A stretch of DNA of 64,000 nucleotides from UBA6168 sp041163745 (GTDB lineage: Bacteria; Bacteroidota; Bacteroidia; Chitinophagales; Saprospiraceae), in contig JBEAQU010000068.1 in NCBI GenBank assembly GCA_041163745.1, forward strand, positions 1 through 64,000, given 5' to 3'. Under the pieces are notes generated by a model that saw nothing but the letters and a program-made list of their open reading frames with translations, was not told where the DNA came from and did not search any database. Positions 17,036 through 26,271 of the stretch are shown here, one piece after another. Both the position numbers and the translations under genes were made by a program. How positions within the stretch are numbered: position 1 is the first letter of the stretch; each line of letters begins with the position of its first letter.

Positions 17036-20000
17036 TCACCAACCCGGGACGATATTGAGTCCGAATGTTCCTTTCGTATCCTTGAGCAATGGCCAGGCAT
17101 AGTAAGGCTCCAGGACCATGGCGCCGAACAGATTGATGCGCAGGGACAACCCTGCGCTGAATAGCGGTCGCAGGTCGAATGCCCGCAGGCTGCCGTCCGT
17201 CGTTGTTCGCCGAAAGACATCCCACGTCAAGCCAGCATCGGCAAAGCAGGCGAGTTCGGTGAACAAGTACCTGGACGGCAGCAGCGCAAGCCGTTCCGGG
17301 CCGGTGAAAGGCAGCCGCACTTCGGCATTGGCCACCGCCAGCTTGCTGCCGAACAATTCCTCCACGCTCCTTCCGTTGTTGTGCAGCACTTGGATGGCAT
17401 GATTGTATTCATAGCCGCGGACGTACCAGGGGAACCCCAGGAAGACGGGATAGAAGGTGTTCGCATCCCTGCCATAACGGCCGGTGTGCAGGAACCGGCA
17501 GGCGATCGTCATCGGATTCCGGAAGACGTATTTGCGGGCATCCAGGGTCAGATTGGCGAAGCGGTAGTCCCCGAAGAACTGTTCCGCCCCGAAACGGAAT
17601 CGGCTCCCGGCAGCCGGGGATGCCATCCCGAACAGCGAGTTGTCCCCCACCAAGGCTGCCTGTACGGATCCCAGGGCACCGCTGAACAGCCGGATTCCTT
17701 CCTCCGCTTGGTCTACCTTGTAGTGATCCTGCAGGAGAAACGATCCGTCCAGGTCGTAGTAGTTGTCGTATCGGTCCAGGCGGTTCGAATAAAAGGAGAA
17801 GGCCGTACCGAGCTCCGCACGCAAGATTCTGGAAAAGGGGAACTGCGCGAAGACAGCGAGTTTCTCCTCGAAAACCCGGGCGATATCCGTGCTTTGGCGG
17901 AGCACCTGAGCTGAGCCGCCGTCGGACAGGGCGAGGGTATCGAAGACGATCGGGCCGGTCCAGCCGCTCCGCAGGGGTTGATGGGACAAGGCGAGCCCCC
18001 ATTTGAGTTGGTGATGTTGGTTGAGGTAAGCGACCGCCCCGCCGAAGTCGTAGATTTCCCCATTGAGAAAAAGGCTGCCGAACACCAGGTGATCGCCGAG
18101 CATATCGCTGAATATCATATCGATACCCCCTGCCAGACCGGTGGTGGTCCCGCCCATCACGGTACCGGTCCCCATACCGATGCCGCCGCCGCCGGCGATG
18201 TAATCCAGTTTTAGACGAGGAGCATAGGGCAGGTGACGAAGGCTGTCGGCTACGAGCGCGGGCAGTTGGTCCAGCAGCGGCAGGTTGAGGTCGACGACCG
18301 AGGGAGCGGCAGGATGGAGGATAGGCAGACGGGCCGGCCGGCGGTCGACCAGGTCGGCGGGAACTTCCCGCATCAGGAAATCCCTGGTCCGGGCCTGGTA
18401 GATGTCATGTTTGCCATCCAGGTAGCGTGTCAGGAATACCCGGTCGCTGTTTTCGCGGGTTGCGGTGGATACGGCCGGGGCATAAGGCGTGATTCCGCTG
18501 ATGCCGGTGACCAGGTCCGTCAGTTGGAACACCTTTCCGGTGCGGCGGTCATAGCGGTACAGGTTTCGGAAACCATCCCGGTCACTGAGGAACAGCAGGC
18601 CGTCCTGGCCGTCGAACAACGGCTGCAGGTTCTCCGCACCCGGGAAAACCGGGAGCAAGGAGACGGAGTCGGCGGCGAGATCCAGGATGGCCAGGCGGAA
18701 GCCGGACGAAGCAAGGGCATCCTTTGCAGCCGGTCCGTCGGTGGCGAAAGCCAGGAAGCGGCCGTCGGGCGACCAGGCCGGCTGGATCTCCGCCTCGGCA
18801 TCCTGCGTCAGCCGGCGGACCCGGCCGGTCGGGAGTTCGAAGAGGAACAGGTCGGTCTGTCCGTCCACCTGACCGGACACCGCGATGTGCCGGCCGTCGG
18901 GCGACCAGGCCGGATAACGGAAGGCAGGAACGCCGGGCACAGCGTCCACTGACAGGGTTTTCCCGTTTATATCTTTTATTATCAGCACGTTGTCACCCTT
19001 TCTAACCCCTGTGATGGCAAAACGTTTGCTATCGGGAGCCCAGGTGCAGGTACTTTCGACATAGCTGATTTCATCGACATGTCCGCTGCGGGTGCTGCGG
19101 TGGACTTTCCGGAGGATTTTGCCGGAGGCGGCATCCGCCAGGAACACATCGACGCTGAAAACGTCCTTTTCGGAGAGGAACAGCAATCGGCGGCCATTGG
19201 GGCTGAGCACGGGAGAGACATTGAGGTTGCCTCCGCCTTTTTCGCTACTGATGAAAGGCCGGCCGAGTTCGCGGCGGCTGGTGTCCGACACGAAGGGCGC
19301 ATAATATTGCCGGAGCGTGGCCACCCAAAGGTCGGACAACTCCTTTTCACCGACGCCCAGCACTTGTCTGCAGGCGGCATCAAAGCCCAGCCGGGCCGTT
19401 TGGATGAACAGGGGGCGGATCACGCCGTCCCCTTTCCAGCCGGCGATAAAGGCCCAGCAGGCGTGACCCCAACGATAGGGGAACCAGCGGGGGTCCTGGA
19501 GGTCCTGCAGGGAAGGGATGTGGTCGTGCAGCACCGCATCGCGCATCCACATGGCGGTCTGGGCATCCTCCCGGCCGATCGAGAGGTATTCCGCGAGACC
19601 TTCCACCATCCAGGAAGGGAGGTTGGCCAGGTTGCGCAGGCCGGTGGAGTCTCCGTCCAGGATCATCCGGTATTGGAAGGCATGCACCAGCTCGTGCCCC
19701 AGCACATGGCGAGTCTGCGCATGGGTCATGCCGACGGGCAGGACGACCCGGTTCTTGAAAGCTTCGGTGACGCCGCCCGTGCCGACACCGATTTCCCCCA
19801 TGACGGCGTTTGTCTGTTGAAAATCCGGATGGTCATCATACAGGATCAACGGATTGTGAGCGTGGAAGGTATCGAGGAGGACCGCCTGGTGGAGCGTGTA
19901 CCAATGTTCGGCCTCGCTGGCCAGGGCCTGTTCCAGTTCCGGATTGTCCAGATAATGGTGCAGGTCGAAGTGCGGGGTTCGGAGGACCCGGAACGCGAAA

Positions 20001-20107
20001 TCCTCGTACTTCGGTTTGTTGCGGCCGAAGTATTGGGCCTGCAGGGGCAGGCAGCCGGTCAGCAGGGCGGCCGCCATCGAAAGCGGCCGTAGAAAAGATG
20101 TTTGCAT
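17036..20107 (-). CDS. Metallopeptidase / TolB-type propeller / outer-membrane barrel protein
   Basis: This exported protein has 1,023 residues and a signal peptide (about 1-25). Residues about 40-280 look like a gluzincin peptidase: H138-E-L-V-H142 with a later EGLAEY whose Glu169 could be the third zinc ligand. Residues about 285-600 hold WD40/TolB-like blades with the repeated phrases SPVLSPNGRRLLFLS, PAWSPDGRHIAVSG and PAWSPDGRFLAFAT. The C-terminal 400 residues resemble a surface-antigen/BamA-like beta barrel, with LFGSKLAVANAEVRLPF, FADAGLTWD and a final strand ending in aromatic-W (VPGW). I infer an outer-membrane-anchored peptidase; the substrate is unknown. ATG 20107 opens the signal peptide. 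Confidence 0.85.
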   Translation of the reverse strand: MQTSFLRPLSMAAALLTGCLPLQAQYFGRNKPKYEDFAFRVLRTPHFDLHHYLDNPELEQALASEAEHWYTLHQAVLLDTFHAHNPLILYDDHPDFQQTNAVMGEIGVGTGGVTEAFKNRVVLPVGMTHAQTRHVLGHELVHAFQYRMILDGDSTGLRNLANLPSWMVEGLAEYLSIGREDAQTAMWMRDAVLHDHIPSLQDLQDPRWFPYRWGHACWAFIAGWKGDGVIRPLFIQTARLGFDAACRQVLGVGEKELSDLWVATLRQYYAPFVSDTSRRELGRPFISSEKGGGNLNVSPVLSPNGRRLLFLSEKDVFSVDVFLADAASGKILRKVHRSTRSGHVDEISYVESTCTWAPDSKRFAITGVRKGDNVLIIKDINGKTLSVDAVPGVPAFRYPAWSPDGRHIAVSGQVDGQTDLFLFELPTGRVRRLTQDAEAEIQPAWSPDGRFLAFATDGPAAKDALASSGFRLAILDLAADSVSLLPVFPGAENLQPLFDGQDGLLFLSDRDGFRNLYRYDRRTGKVFQLTDLVTGISGITPYAPAVSTATRENSDRVFLTRYLDGKHDIYQARTRDFLMREVPADLVDRRPARLPILHPAAPSVVDLNLPLLDQLPALVADSLRHLPYAPRLKLDYIAGGGGIGMGTGTVMGGTTTGLAGGIDMIFSDMLGDHLVFGSLFLNGEIYDFGGAVAYLNQHHQLKWGLALSHQPLRSGWTGPIVFDTLALSDGGSAQVLRQSTDIARVFEEKLAVFAQFPFSRILRAELGTAFSFYSNRLDRYDNYYDLDGSFLLQDHYKVDQAEEGIRLFSGALGSVQAALVGDNSLFGMASPAAGSRFRFGAEQFFGDYRFANLTLDARKYVFRNPMTIACRFLHTGRYGRDANTFYPVFLGFPWYVRGYEYNHAIQVLHNNGRSVEELFGSKLAVANAEVRLPFTGPERLALLPSRYLFTELACFADAGLTWDVFRRTTTDGSLRAFDLRPLFSAGLSLRINLFGAMVLEPYYAWPLLKDTKGTFGLNIVPGW

Positions 20108-20499
20108 AGCCCGAAGGTTTGTCGTTTGCCGATACCCGTCGACATCCGTTGGAATATCCTTCCCTTCCTGAATAGAACAAACCGGCGGGGGGAATCTGTT
20201 GCAAGGCTTGTGCAAGTGATATGTTAAAGTTGACCGCCGGGACGGTCGGGTGCCGTTTGGCAGGCCGTTGTCGGAGGGATGCATCCTGCCGTCACTGCGA
20301 CATAATTTTGGAATGGGTTGCCCCTTGTGCCGGTCCCAACTGTGCAAAAGGTTCTTATTTTTGTCGGGAGGGAAACCGACCGGGGTACCCACGCATCCGG
20401 CGGTCGCGACGCACCACCCCCGATCCGGCTTTTTGGAGCGGCGCGGCTGACAGGGCGGCGGGGTGTCAAGAAAAAAAAGGAAAAACAATACCGAATTGC
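20108..20499. other. Divergent intergenic region
   Basis: About 390 nt between the large metallopeptidase gene (minus) and a methyltransferase gene (plus). It holds a candidate plus-strand -7 box at 20356-20363 and a small inverted repeat (GACCG/CGGTC, about 20230-20245). No supported ORF was seen. Confidence 0.4.
20356..20363 (+). promoter_or_regulatory. Candidate -7 box upstream of the methyltransferase gene
   Basis: TATTTTTG matches TAnnTTTG. It would give a leader of about 130 nt before the ATG at 20500. No -33 TTG is found at the usual spacing. Confidence 0.35.
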
Positions 20500-21342
20500 A
20501 TGACCGTAGAACGCTTTTTCGAGTTATTCCTGGAGGAACTGCAACACCGGGAACAACTGCGCAGCTACTACAAGTTCCACGAAGACCCGAACCGGTTGTC
20601 CTTTCGGAGAGCCTATTTTTGCCAGCGCCTGCAATATGTTTACGACAGGGTTTTGGAGCACATGGAAGACCGGGAAGGCGTTCCCGACATTTGGGATTGC
20701 GGCTGCGGATACGCCACGACACAGATTTTTCTGGCCCTCAACGGGATTCCCAGCCGAGGCACGACCCTGGAGTTTTACTTCAGGGAGATTCCGGAGCGGT
20801 TGGATTATTGGTCGGCATATGGGGACATGAGCCTGGTAACGACCGGGTACGAGGACGTTTTCGAGACGACCCGGGCGGAGGAGGCCACCGACCTCATCAT
20901 CGTGCAGGACACCTTGCACCATCTGGAGCCTTTGGAAAGGAGTCTTTCCATTTTCCACCGCACCCTCCGGCCGGGCGGCCGGCTGATTGCGATCGAAGAG
21001 AACGGCAACAACATCATCCAACGGCTGAAGCTGTACCGGCAAAGGGGCAACCGGCGGGTCATCACCTATTTCGACGAGGGGCTCGGCCGGGAAGTCACCA
21101 TGGGTAACGAGAACATCCGGTCCTACGCCACCTGGCGGGCTTCCTTCATCCGGGCCGGTTTCGAAATAGACGAGCGGAGCATGCATTACATCCGTCTGTT
21201 CCCGCCCTTGTTTTTCCTTCGCCAACCGTCGCAGGATGTCGTCTCAAGAGAGCAAGAGCTCTGGCAACGGTACGGTGTGCTGCGGGAGTACTTCTTTTTC
21301 GGTGTCAATTTCGTGGCATATCGTCCGGATCGGGAACATTAG
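20500..21342 (+). CDS. Class I SAM-dependent methyltransferase
   Basis: This soluble protein has 280 residues. Motif I is IWDCGCGYATTQIFLAL (about 65-81), and a later LIIVQDTLHHLEPLERSL plus LRPGGRLIAIEE fit motifs III-IV of type 11/12 methyltransferases. The N-terminal helices (FFELFLEELQHREQLRSYYK) vaguely recall CheR-like enzymes, but this is not enough to name a substrate. The ATG at 20500 begins the conserved helix; the upstream open frame is not coding-like. It is the only gene between its promoter candidate and the DUF2723 gene. Confidence 0.8.
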   Translation: MTVERFFELFLEELQHREQLRSYYKFHEDPNRLSFRRAYFCQRLQYVYDRVLEHMEDREGVPDIWDCGCGYATTQIFLALNGIPSRGTTLEFYFREIPERLDYWSAYGDMSLVTTGYEDVFETTRAEEATDLIIVQDTLHHLEPLERSLSIFHRTLRPGGRLIAIEENGNNIIQRLKLYRQRGNRRVITYFDEGLGREVTMGNENIRSYATWRASFIRAGFEIDERSMHYIRLFPPLFFLRQPSQDVVSREQELWQRYGVLREYFFFGVNFVAYRPDREH

Positions 21343-21398
21343 TGGGCGAACAACGTGCAACCCCCAGGTAAAAGAAGCGGGGGGAAATTTGATTTTGC

Positions 21399-21406
21399 TA
21401 CCTTTG
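21399..21406 (+). promoter_or_regulatory. Candidate -7 box upstream of the DUF2723 gene
   Basis: TACCTTTG is an exact TAnnTTTG match and lies about 155 nt before the ATG at 21562. No -33 partner is clear. Confidence 0.4.
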
Positions 21407-21561
21407 TCCCGTTTCCAGCGCGCGGGCGTCCCGCACCGGATGTCAGCTTTGTGCCGAAGCGCATGCGGAGGCCGTTGCATGGACCTTGGCGACGTTCGCC
21501 TGACAAGAACCTGATCTAGTGACAACGGCGGTTCCGTCCGTCGGATACACAAGCCTAAGAC

Positions 21562-24500
21562 ATGAATTCATTCAAACTGACGACCAATGTGACCGGTTGG
21601 CTGGTCTTTCTGCTATCCGCCACCGTTTATTATTTCAGTGCAGAACCGACGGGGAGCCTGTGGGACTGCGGGGAATTCATCCTCGGGGCCTACAAGATGG
21701 AGGTGGTGCACCCGCCGGGTGCGCCGCTGTTCATGATTGTGGGCAGGCTGTTCATCTGGTTGGCGGAGCTGTTCAACGATACGGAGGCCCATCCTGAGAA
21801 AATAGCATTCGCGGTCAACGTGATGTCCGGCGTCTCGACCGCATTCGGCGCGATGTTCCTGGCCTGGATCACGATGATCCTGGGCAAGATGGCGCTGGTT
21901 TCCCGCGAGGGTGCGCCGGATGCCGCGCAGAACGTGGCCCTGGCGGGAGCCGGCCTGGTCGCCGGGATGGCGATGACCTTTTCCTCCTCCGTGTGGTTTT
22001 CCGCCGTGGAAGGGGAGGTATACGCCCTGTCCACCTTCTTCACCTGCCTGACCATGTGGGCCATCATCAAATGGTACCATCTGCCCAATGAGCCGGCGCA
22101 CGACCGATGGCTGATTTTCGCCGTTTATGCCGCAGCCTTGTCGATAGGCGTCCACCTGCTGAGCCTGCTCACCTTTCCGGCCCTGGCCCTGTTCTATTAT
22201 TTCAAGAAATACCAGGGGCGCCACACGGTGCCTGGCATGATAGCGGCGGCCGGCGTGGGGACGGCCATCATCGTCGCCGTCCAATCCCTCGTCATCACGG
22301 GGGTGGCCAAGCTGTGGCGTACGATGGAGATGGCCATGGTCAACGGCCTGGGCCTGCCTTTCAACTCCGGCCTGGCTCCCACTTTGCTCATTGTCGGCGC
22401 GTTGCTGTTCTTCGCCCTTCGGTATGCCCATCGGAAGCAGAACGGACTGGTCCAGTTGCTGGCCATCGGCGCGCTGATGTCACTGGTCGGTTTCTCGACC
22501 ATCGGGGTGATCATCATCCGTGCCAATGTCGATCCGCCCATCAACATGAACCGTCCGTCGGATCCGATCCGGCTCCTGTCCTACGTCAACCGGGAACAAT
22601 ACGGCGAGCGTCCCCTGCTGTACGGCCAACATTTCGATGCCAGGCCCGTCGGCAACAAGATCGAGGAGCGCTACGGCCAGGTTGTCACGGCCACAGGGGA
22701 ACACCGGTACGAAATCGTGGACGAAAAGGTATCCTACGAATACAACAACAGTGACAAGCAGTTCTTTCCCCGGATGACCGACGATACGCAAGGGCGGCCG
22801 GACAAGTACCGTGCCTGGATAGACAAGCCGGTCGGCACGCCCAATTTCGCGGACAATGTGGAGTTCCTCTTCCGTTACCAGCTGGGCTGGATGTACTGGC
22901 GGTATTTCGCCTGGAACTTCATCGGCCGGCAGAACGCGGAGCAAGGGTACTATTCATGGGACAAGAAAAGCGGTCATTGGGAATCGGGCGTCCGGTTCAT
23001 CGACGAGGCCCGGCTGTACAAGACGGACCAGCTGCCCGCGACCATGGCCGATGACAAGGCCAGGAACCATTACTATTTCCTGCCCCTGTTGTTCGGGCTG
23101 CTCGGCATCCTCTTCCATTACCGCCACCGGTCCGAGGAGTTTGTCGGGCTGCTGGCGCTGTTCATCATCACCGGGATCGGCATCATCATCTATTCCAACC
23201 AACCGCCCAACGAACCCAGGGAACGGGATTATGTGCTCGTCGGCTCCTTCTTCACCTTCTGCATCTGGATCGGCATGGGCGTCCTTTTCATCTTCCAAGC
23301 CCTGCGGAACAAAACCGGCGGCATCGCCGCCGCCGGGCTGGGGTCCCTGCTCGCCTTGAGCGCCCCTGCCATCATGGGTAGTGAGAACTGGGACGACCAC
23401 AGCCGGGCCGGTCATTACGGTGCCCGCGACTATGCCGCCAACTTCCTGCATTCCTGCGCACCGAACGCCATTGTCTTCACCTATGGCGACAACGACACCT
23501 ATCCGCTCTGGTACGCACAGGAAGTGGAGGGAATCCGCCGCGACGTCCGGGTCGTGAACCTGTCCCTGATCCAGGTGGATTGGTATATCAACCTGCTGCG
23601 CCGCAAAGTCAACGATTCGGCCCCTATCAAGCTGACGCTTTCGCCGGAAGCCTACCGCGGCAGGAAGCGGAACGCCGTGTACTACCTGGCGGAAAGCGAC
23701 CGTGGGGAGATGGACGCCACCCGTGCCCTCGAAGCTGCCGGAGCCGACCGTCCCGGCGGCCGCTCCCGCATCGACGCCCTGCTTCCGACGGCCAGCCTGT
23801 CCATTCCGGTCGACCGAAACCTTGCCCGGGACATCTTCGGACTGGGCCCGGCGGACACCGCCGCCATCCTGTCCAGCATCCCGATGCGGGCGCCGCTCCA
23901 CCGCACCGGACAGGAAGGCGTGTCCTACATCACCAAAGACGAGCTGGCCATCATGGATGTCATCGCATCCAACATCAACGAACGCCCCGTATATTTCGCC
24001 GTCACCTGCCGACCGGAGAAAATGATGGGTCTGCAGGACTACATGCAGCTGGAAGGCCTCGCCCTTCGCATCGTACCCATCCGTTCCCAGAGTGAGCAGG
24101 GGCTTTTCGTGTACGGCTATGGAAGGGTGGATACGGAAAAGGTCTATGACAACGTCATGAACAAGTTCCGGTGGGGTAACTTCGACACACACGAGACTTT
24201 CATCGACAAGAGCTACGGTCCCAGCATCCAGAGCATACGCATCGTCATCCTGCGGACCGCCCGGCGGCTGGTCAACCAGGGGCAAAACGAGAAAGCCATC
24301 GAGTTGGTTGAAAAATACCTGGCGTCCTTCCCGCACTACAATTTTCCGTACGACTGGAACACCATGCAACTCCTTTCCGTCATGATTCAGGGCGGGGGAT
24401 ATGAAAGGGCGAAGCCGCACCTGGAAACCTTGGCGGCCAGCACGGCAGACCACCTGAACTTCTACACGTCGAACCCGGAACTCATCGGGGAAAACGGTGA

Positions 24501-24621
24501 TTTCGAACAGGAATACGAATTGGCCGCCAACGTCATGGAGTTGCTGCTGCGGACCGTCGAAGGCCAACAGGACGAAGCCTTCAAGACGGAGTTGGAGAAC
24601 AGATTCGCCCCGTTCCAGTGA
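21562..24621 (+). CDS. DUF2723 (TMEM260-type) membrane protein, possible protein O-mannosyltransferase-like
   Basis: This protein of 1,019 residues has about a dozen membrane helices in the first 620 residues, then a soluble C-terminal part. The diagnostic N-terminus is present: GSLWDCGEFILGAYKMEVVH followed by PPGAPLF, and later NQPPNEPRERDY. The family is nearly universal in Bacteroidota. It is related to eukaryotic TMEM260, an O-mannosyltransferase, so a glycosyltransferase of the GT-C type that acts at the inner membrane is likely; the acceptor here is unknown. A terminator follows 48 nt after the stop. Confidence 0.9.
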   Translation: MNSFKLTTNVTGWLVFLLSATVYYFSAEPTGSLWDCGEFILGAYKMEVVHPPGAPLFMIVGRLFIWLAELFNDTEAHPEKIAFAVNVMSGVSTAFGAMFLAWITMILGKMALVSREGAPDAAQNVALAGAGLVAGMAMTFSSSVWFSAVEGEVYALSTFFTCLTMWAIIKWYHLPNEPAHDRWLIFAVYAAALSIGVHLLSLLTFPALALFYYFKKYQGRHTVPGMIAAAGVGTAIIVAVQSLVITGVAKLWRTMEMAMVNGLGLPFNSGLAPTLLIVGALLFFALRYAHRKQNGLVQLLAIGALMSLVGFSTIGVIIIRANVDPPINMNRPSDPIRLLSYVNREQYGERPLLYGQHFDARPVGNKIEERYGQVVTATGEHRYEIVDEKVSYEYNNSDKQFFPRMTDDTQGRPDKYRAWIDKPVGTPNFADNVEFLFRYQLGWMYWRYFAWNFIGRQNAEQGYYSWDKKSGHWESGVRFIDEARLYKTDQLPATMADDKARNHYYFLPLLFGLLGILFHYRHRSEEFVGLLALFIITGIGIIIYSNQPPNEPRERDYVLVGSFFTFCIWIGMGVLFIFQALRNKTGGIAAAGLGSLLALSAPAIMGSENWDDHSRAGHYGARDYAANFLHSCAPNAIVFTYGDNDTYPLWYAQEVEGIRRDVRVVNLSLIQVDWYINLLRRKVNDSAPIKLTLSPEAYRGRKRNAVYYLAESDRGEMDATRALEAAGADRPGGRSRIDALLPTASLSIPVDRNLARDIFGLGPADTAAILSSIPMRAPLHRTGQEGVSYITKDELAIMDVIASNINERPVYFAVTCRPEKMMGLQDYMQLEGLALRIVPIRSQSEQGLFVYGYGRVDTEKVYDNVMNKFRWGNFDTHETFIDKSYGPSIQSIRIVILRTARRLVNQGQNEKAIELVEKYLASFPHYNFPYDWNTMQLLSVMIQGGGYERAKPHLETLAASTADHLNFYTSNPELIGENGDFEQEYELAANVMELLLRTVEGQQDEAFKTELENRFAPFQ

Positions 24622-24668
24622 GAACGGCGGCGCCGGCGGCGATCCCGGCCGGCCATTTTTTCATGCGG

Positions 24669-24703
24669 AAGAACAAATCTGCCAGACAGGTTTGTTCTTT
24701 TTA
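24669..24703 (+). terminator. Rho-independent terminator after the DUF2723 gene
   Basis: AAGAACAAA(T)CTG pairs with CAG(G)TTTGTTCTT across a short loop and is followed by TTT. It lies about 50 nt beyond the stop codon and separates this gene from the proline dehydrogenase gene. Confidence 0.75.
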
Positions 24704-24820
24704 TATGTGGCGTCTGTGTTGCGGCATTCCCGGCCGGGCGCCGGCTGCGGCAGGATTCCATCCCCGTTGCCCGGGAATGTTGCCGGAGAGCGTCCTTTAA
24801 CCTAATTGGCCCATTGCTTC

Positions 24821-26077
24821 ATGAAAGGCAAACACCAGGTCCGCAAAAGTTCCAAGCCCGCCGCCCACCCGGCAACAACAGCCGGAAAGACCACCGCATC
24901 AGCCCTTGCCGACCTGGATTTCCAGGACACGGCCCTTGCATTTGTAGACAAGACCGACACCGCCCTTCGCAAAGCGGTCTGGTTGTTCCGGCTCATGAAC
25001 AATCCGCTCCTTGTTCAGGCCGGTGCGGCAGCCGGCATGGTGGCGTCCCGCCTTCACATCCCTGTGGTCGACAAACTGATCCGGGACACCATATTCGAAC
25101 AATTCTGCGGTGGAACGACCCTGTTGGGTTCCAGTGACACCATCCTCCGCTTGCACAGGCATGGCGTGCAGACCGTCCTGGATTACGGCGCGGAAGGGAA
25201 GTCGACGGAAACGGATTTCAACTTCACCATGAACGAAAACATCCGGGCCATCGAATTTTCCTCCCAGATATGTGGCATCAGCACCATCAGCACCAAGGTG
25301 ACCGGCTTGGCCCGGTTCGCCCTACTGGAGAAAGTCAGCAGCGGAGAACTGTTGTCCCAGCAGGAAAAAGACGAATTCCACAATGTTGTCAAACGCCTGG
25401 ACCATATCTGCAACAGCGCCCAGAAAGCAGGGGTGCGCCTGTTCATCGATGCGGAGGAATCCTGGATCCAGCCGGCCATCGACAAACTGGCCAACCACAT
25501 GATGAAACGGTACAACCGTGGACGGGTCGTCGTTTACAATACCTTCCAACTGTACCGCACCGACCGGCTCGCCTTCCTGATGGAATCCCACGACAAAGCC
25601 AAAGCCGGTGGTTATTGGCTGGGTGCCAAACTGGTGCGCGGGGCATACCTGGACAAGGAAAGGGCACGCGCCCAAGCCATGGGATACCCCTCCCCCATCC
25701 AGCCGACCAAGACCGCCACGGACGAGGATTTCAATATGGCCCTCCGTTTTTGCGTGGACAACCACCAGTACATCGCATGCTGCAACGCCTCCCACAATGC
25801 CGAGAGCAATTACCTGCTGGCAAATCTCGTCCGCCGCAAGGGCATCCCTCCGAACCATCCGCACATCCTTTTCTCGCAGCTTTACGGCATGAGTGACAAC
25901 ATCACCTTCAACCTGGCCGCCGCCGGCTTCAATGCCTCCAAATACGTGGTCTACGGGCAGGTGCACGAAGTCATCCCGTATCTCATCCGAAGGACACGGG
26001 AGAACACCTCCGTCACCGGCGACCTGAGCAGGGAGCTGCAACTGCTCCTGACCGAAATGCGCCGACGCGGCTTGTGA
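24821..26077 (+). CDS. Proline dehydrogenase (monofunctional)
   Basis: This flavoenzyme of 418 residues oxidises L-proline to pyrroline-5-carboxylate, the first step of proline catabolism. It shows the family's TIM-barrel strings: FNFTMNENIRAIEFSSQICG, GVRLFIDAEESWIQ, VYNTFQLYRTDRL, GAKLVRGAYLDKERARA and FSQLYGMSDNITFNLA. The pyrroline-5-carboxylate dehydrogenase half found in PutA is absent, as is usual in Bacteroidota. I chose the ATG at 24821; a TTG lies 15 nt upstream. No partner gene for proline use is adjacent. Confidence 0.92.
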   Translation: MKGKHQVRKSSKPAAHPATTAGKTTASALADLDFQDTALAFVDKTDTALRKAVWLFRLMNNPLLVQAGAAAGMVASRLHIPVVDKLIRDTIFEQFCGGTTLLGSSDTILRLHRHGVQTVLDYGAEGKSTETDFNFTMNENIRAIEFSSQICGISTISTKVTGLARFALLEKVSSGELLSQQEKDEFHNVVKRLDHICNSAQKAGVRLFIDAEESWIQPAIDKLANHMMKRYNRGRVVVYNTFQLYRTDRLAFLMESHDKAKAGGYWLGAKLVRGAYLDKERARAQAMGYPSPIQPTKTATDEDFNMALRFCVDNHQYIACCNASHNAESNYLLANLVRRKGIPPNHPHILFSQLYGMSDNITFNLAAAGFNASKYVVYGQVHEVIPYLIRRTRENTSVTGDLSRELQLLLTEMRRRGL

Positions 26078-26271
26078 ACCCTCCGCCCGCCGTCATTTGA
26101 CGAGTCCCTTAAACCCACAAGATTCTCGTTTGTTTATTTGGAGATGTCCGGCTCGATGCAAGGAAACGTTTCCCATACATCCCCGGCCATCCGGATCCAG
26201 GCCGACGGACTTGCCCAGGTGCACGTGAATTCCGCGGCCTGTCCGGTATTCATTATCCAAAACACGCCGAG

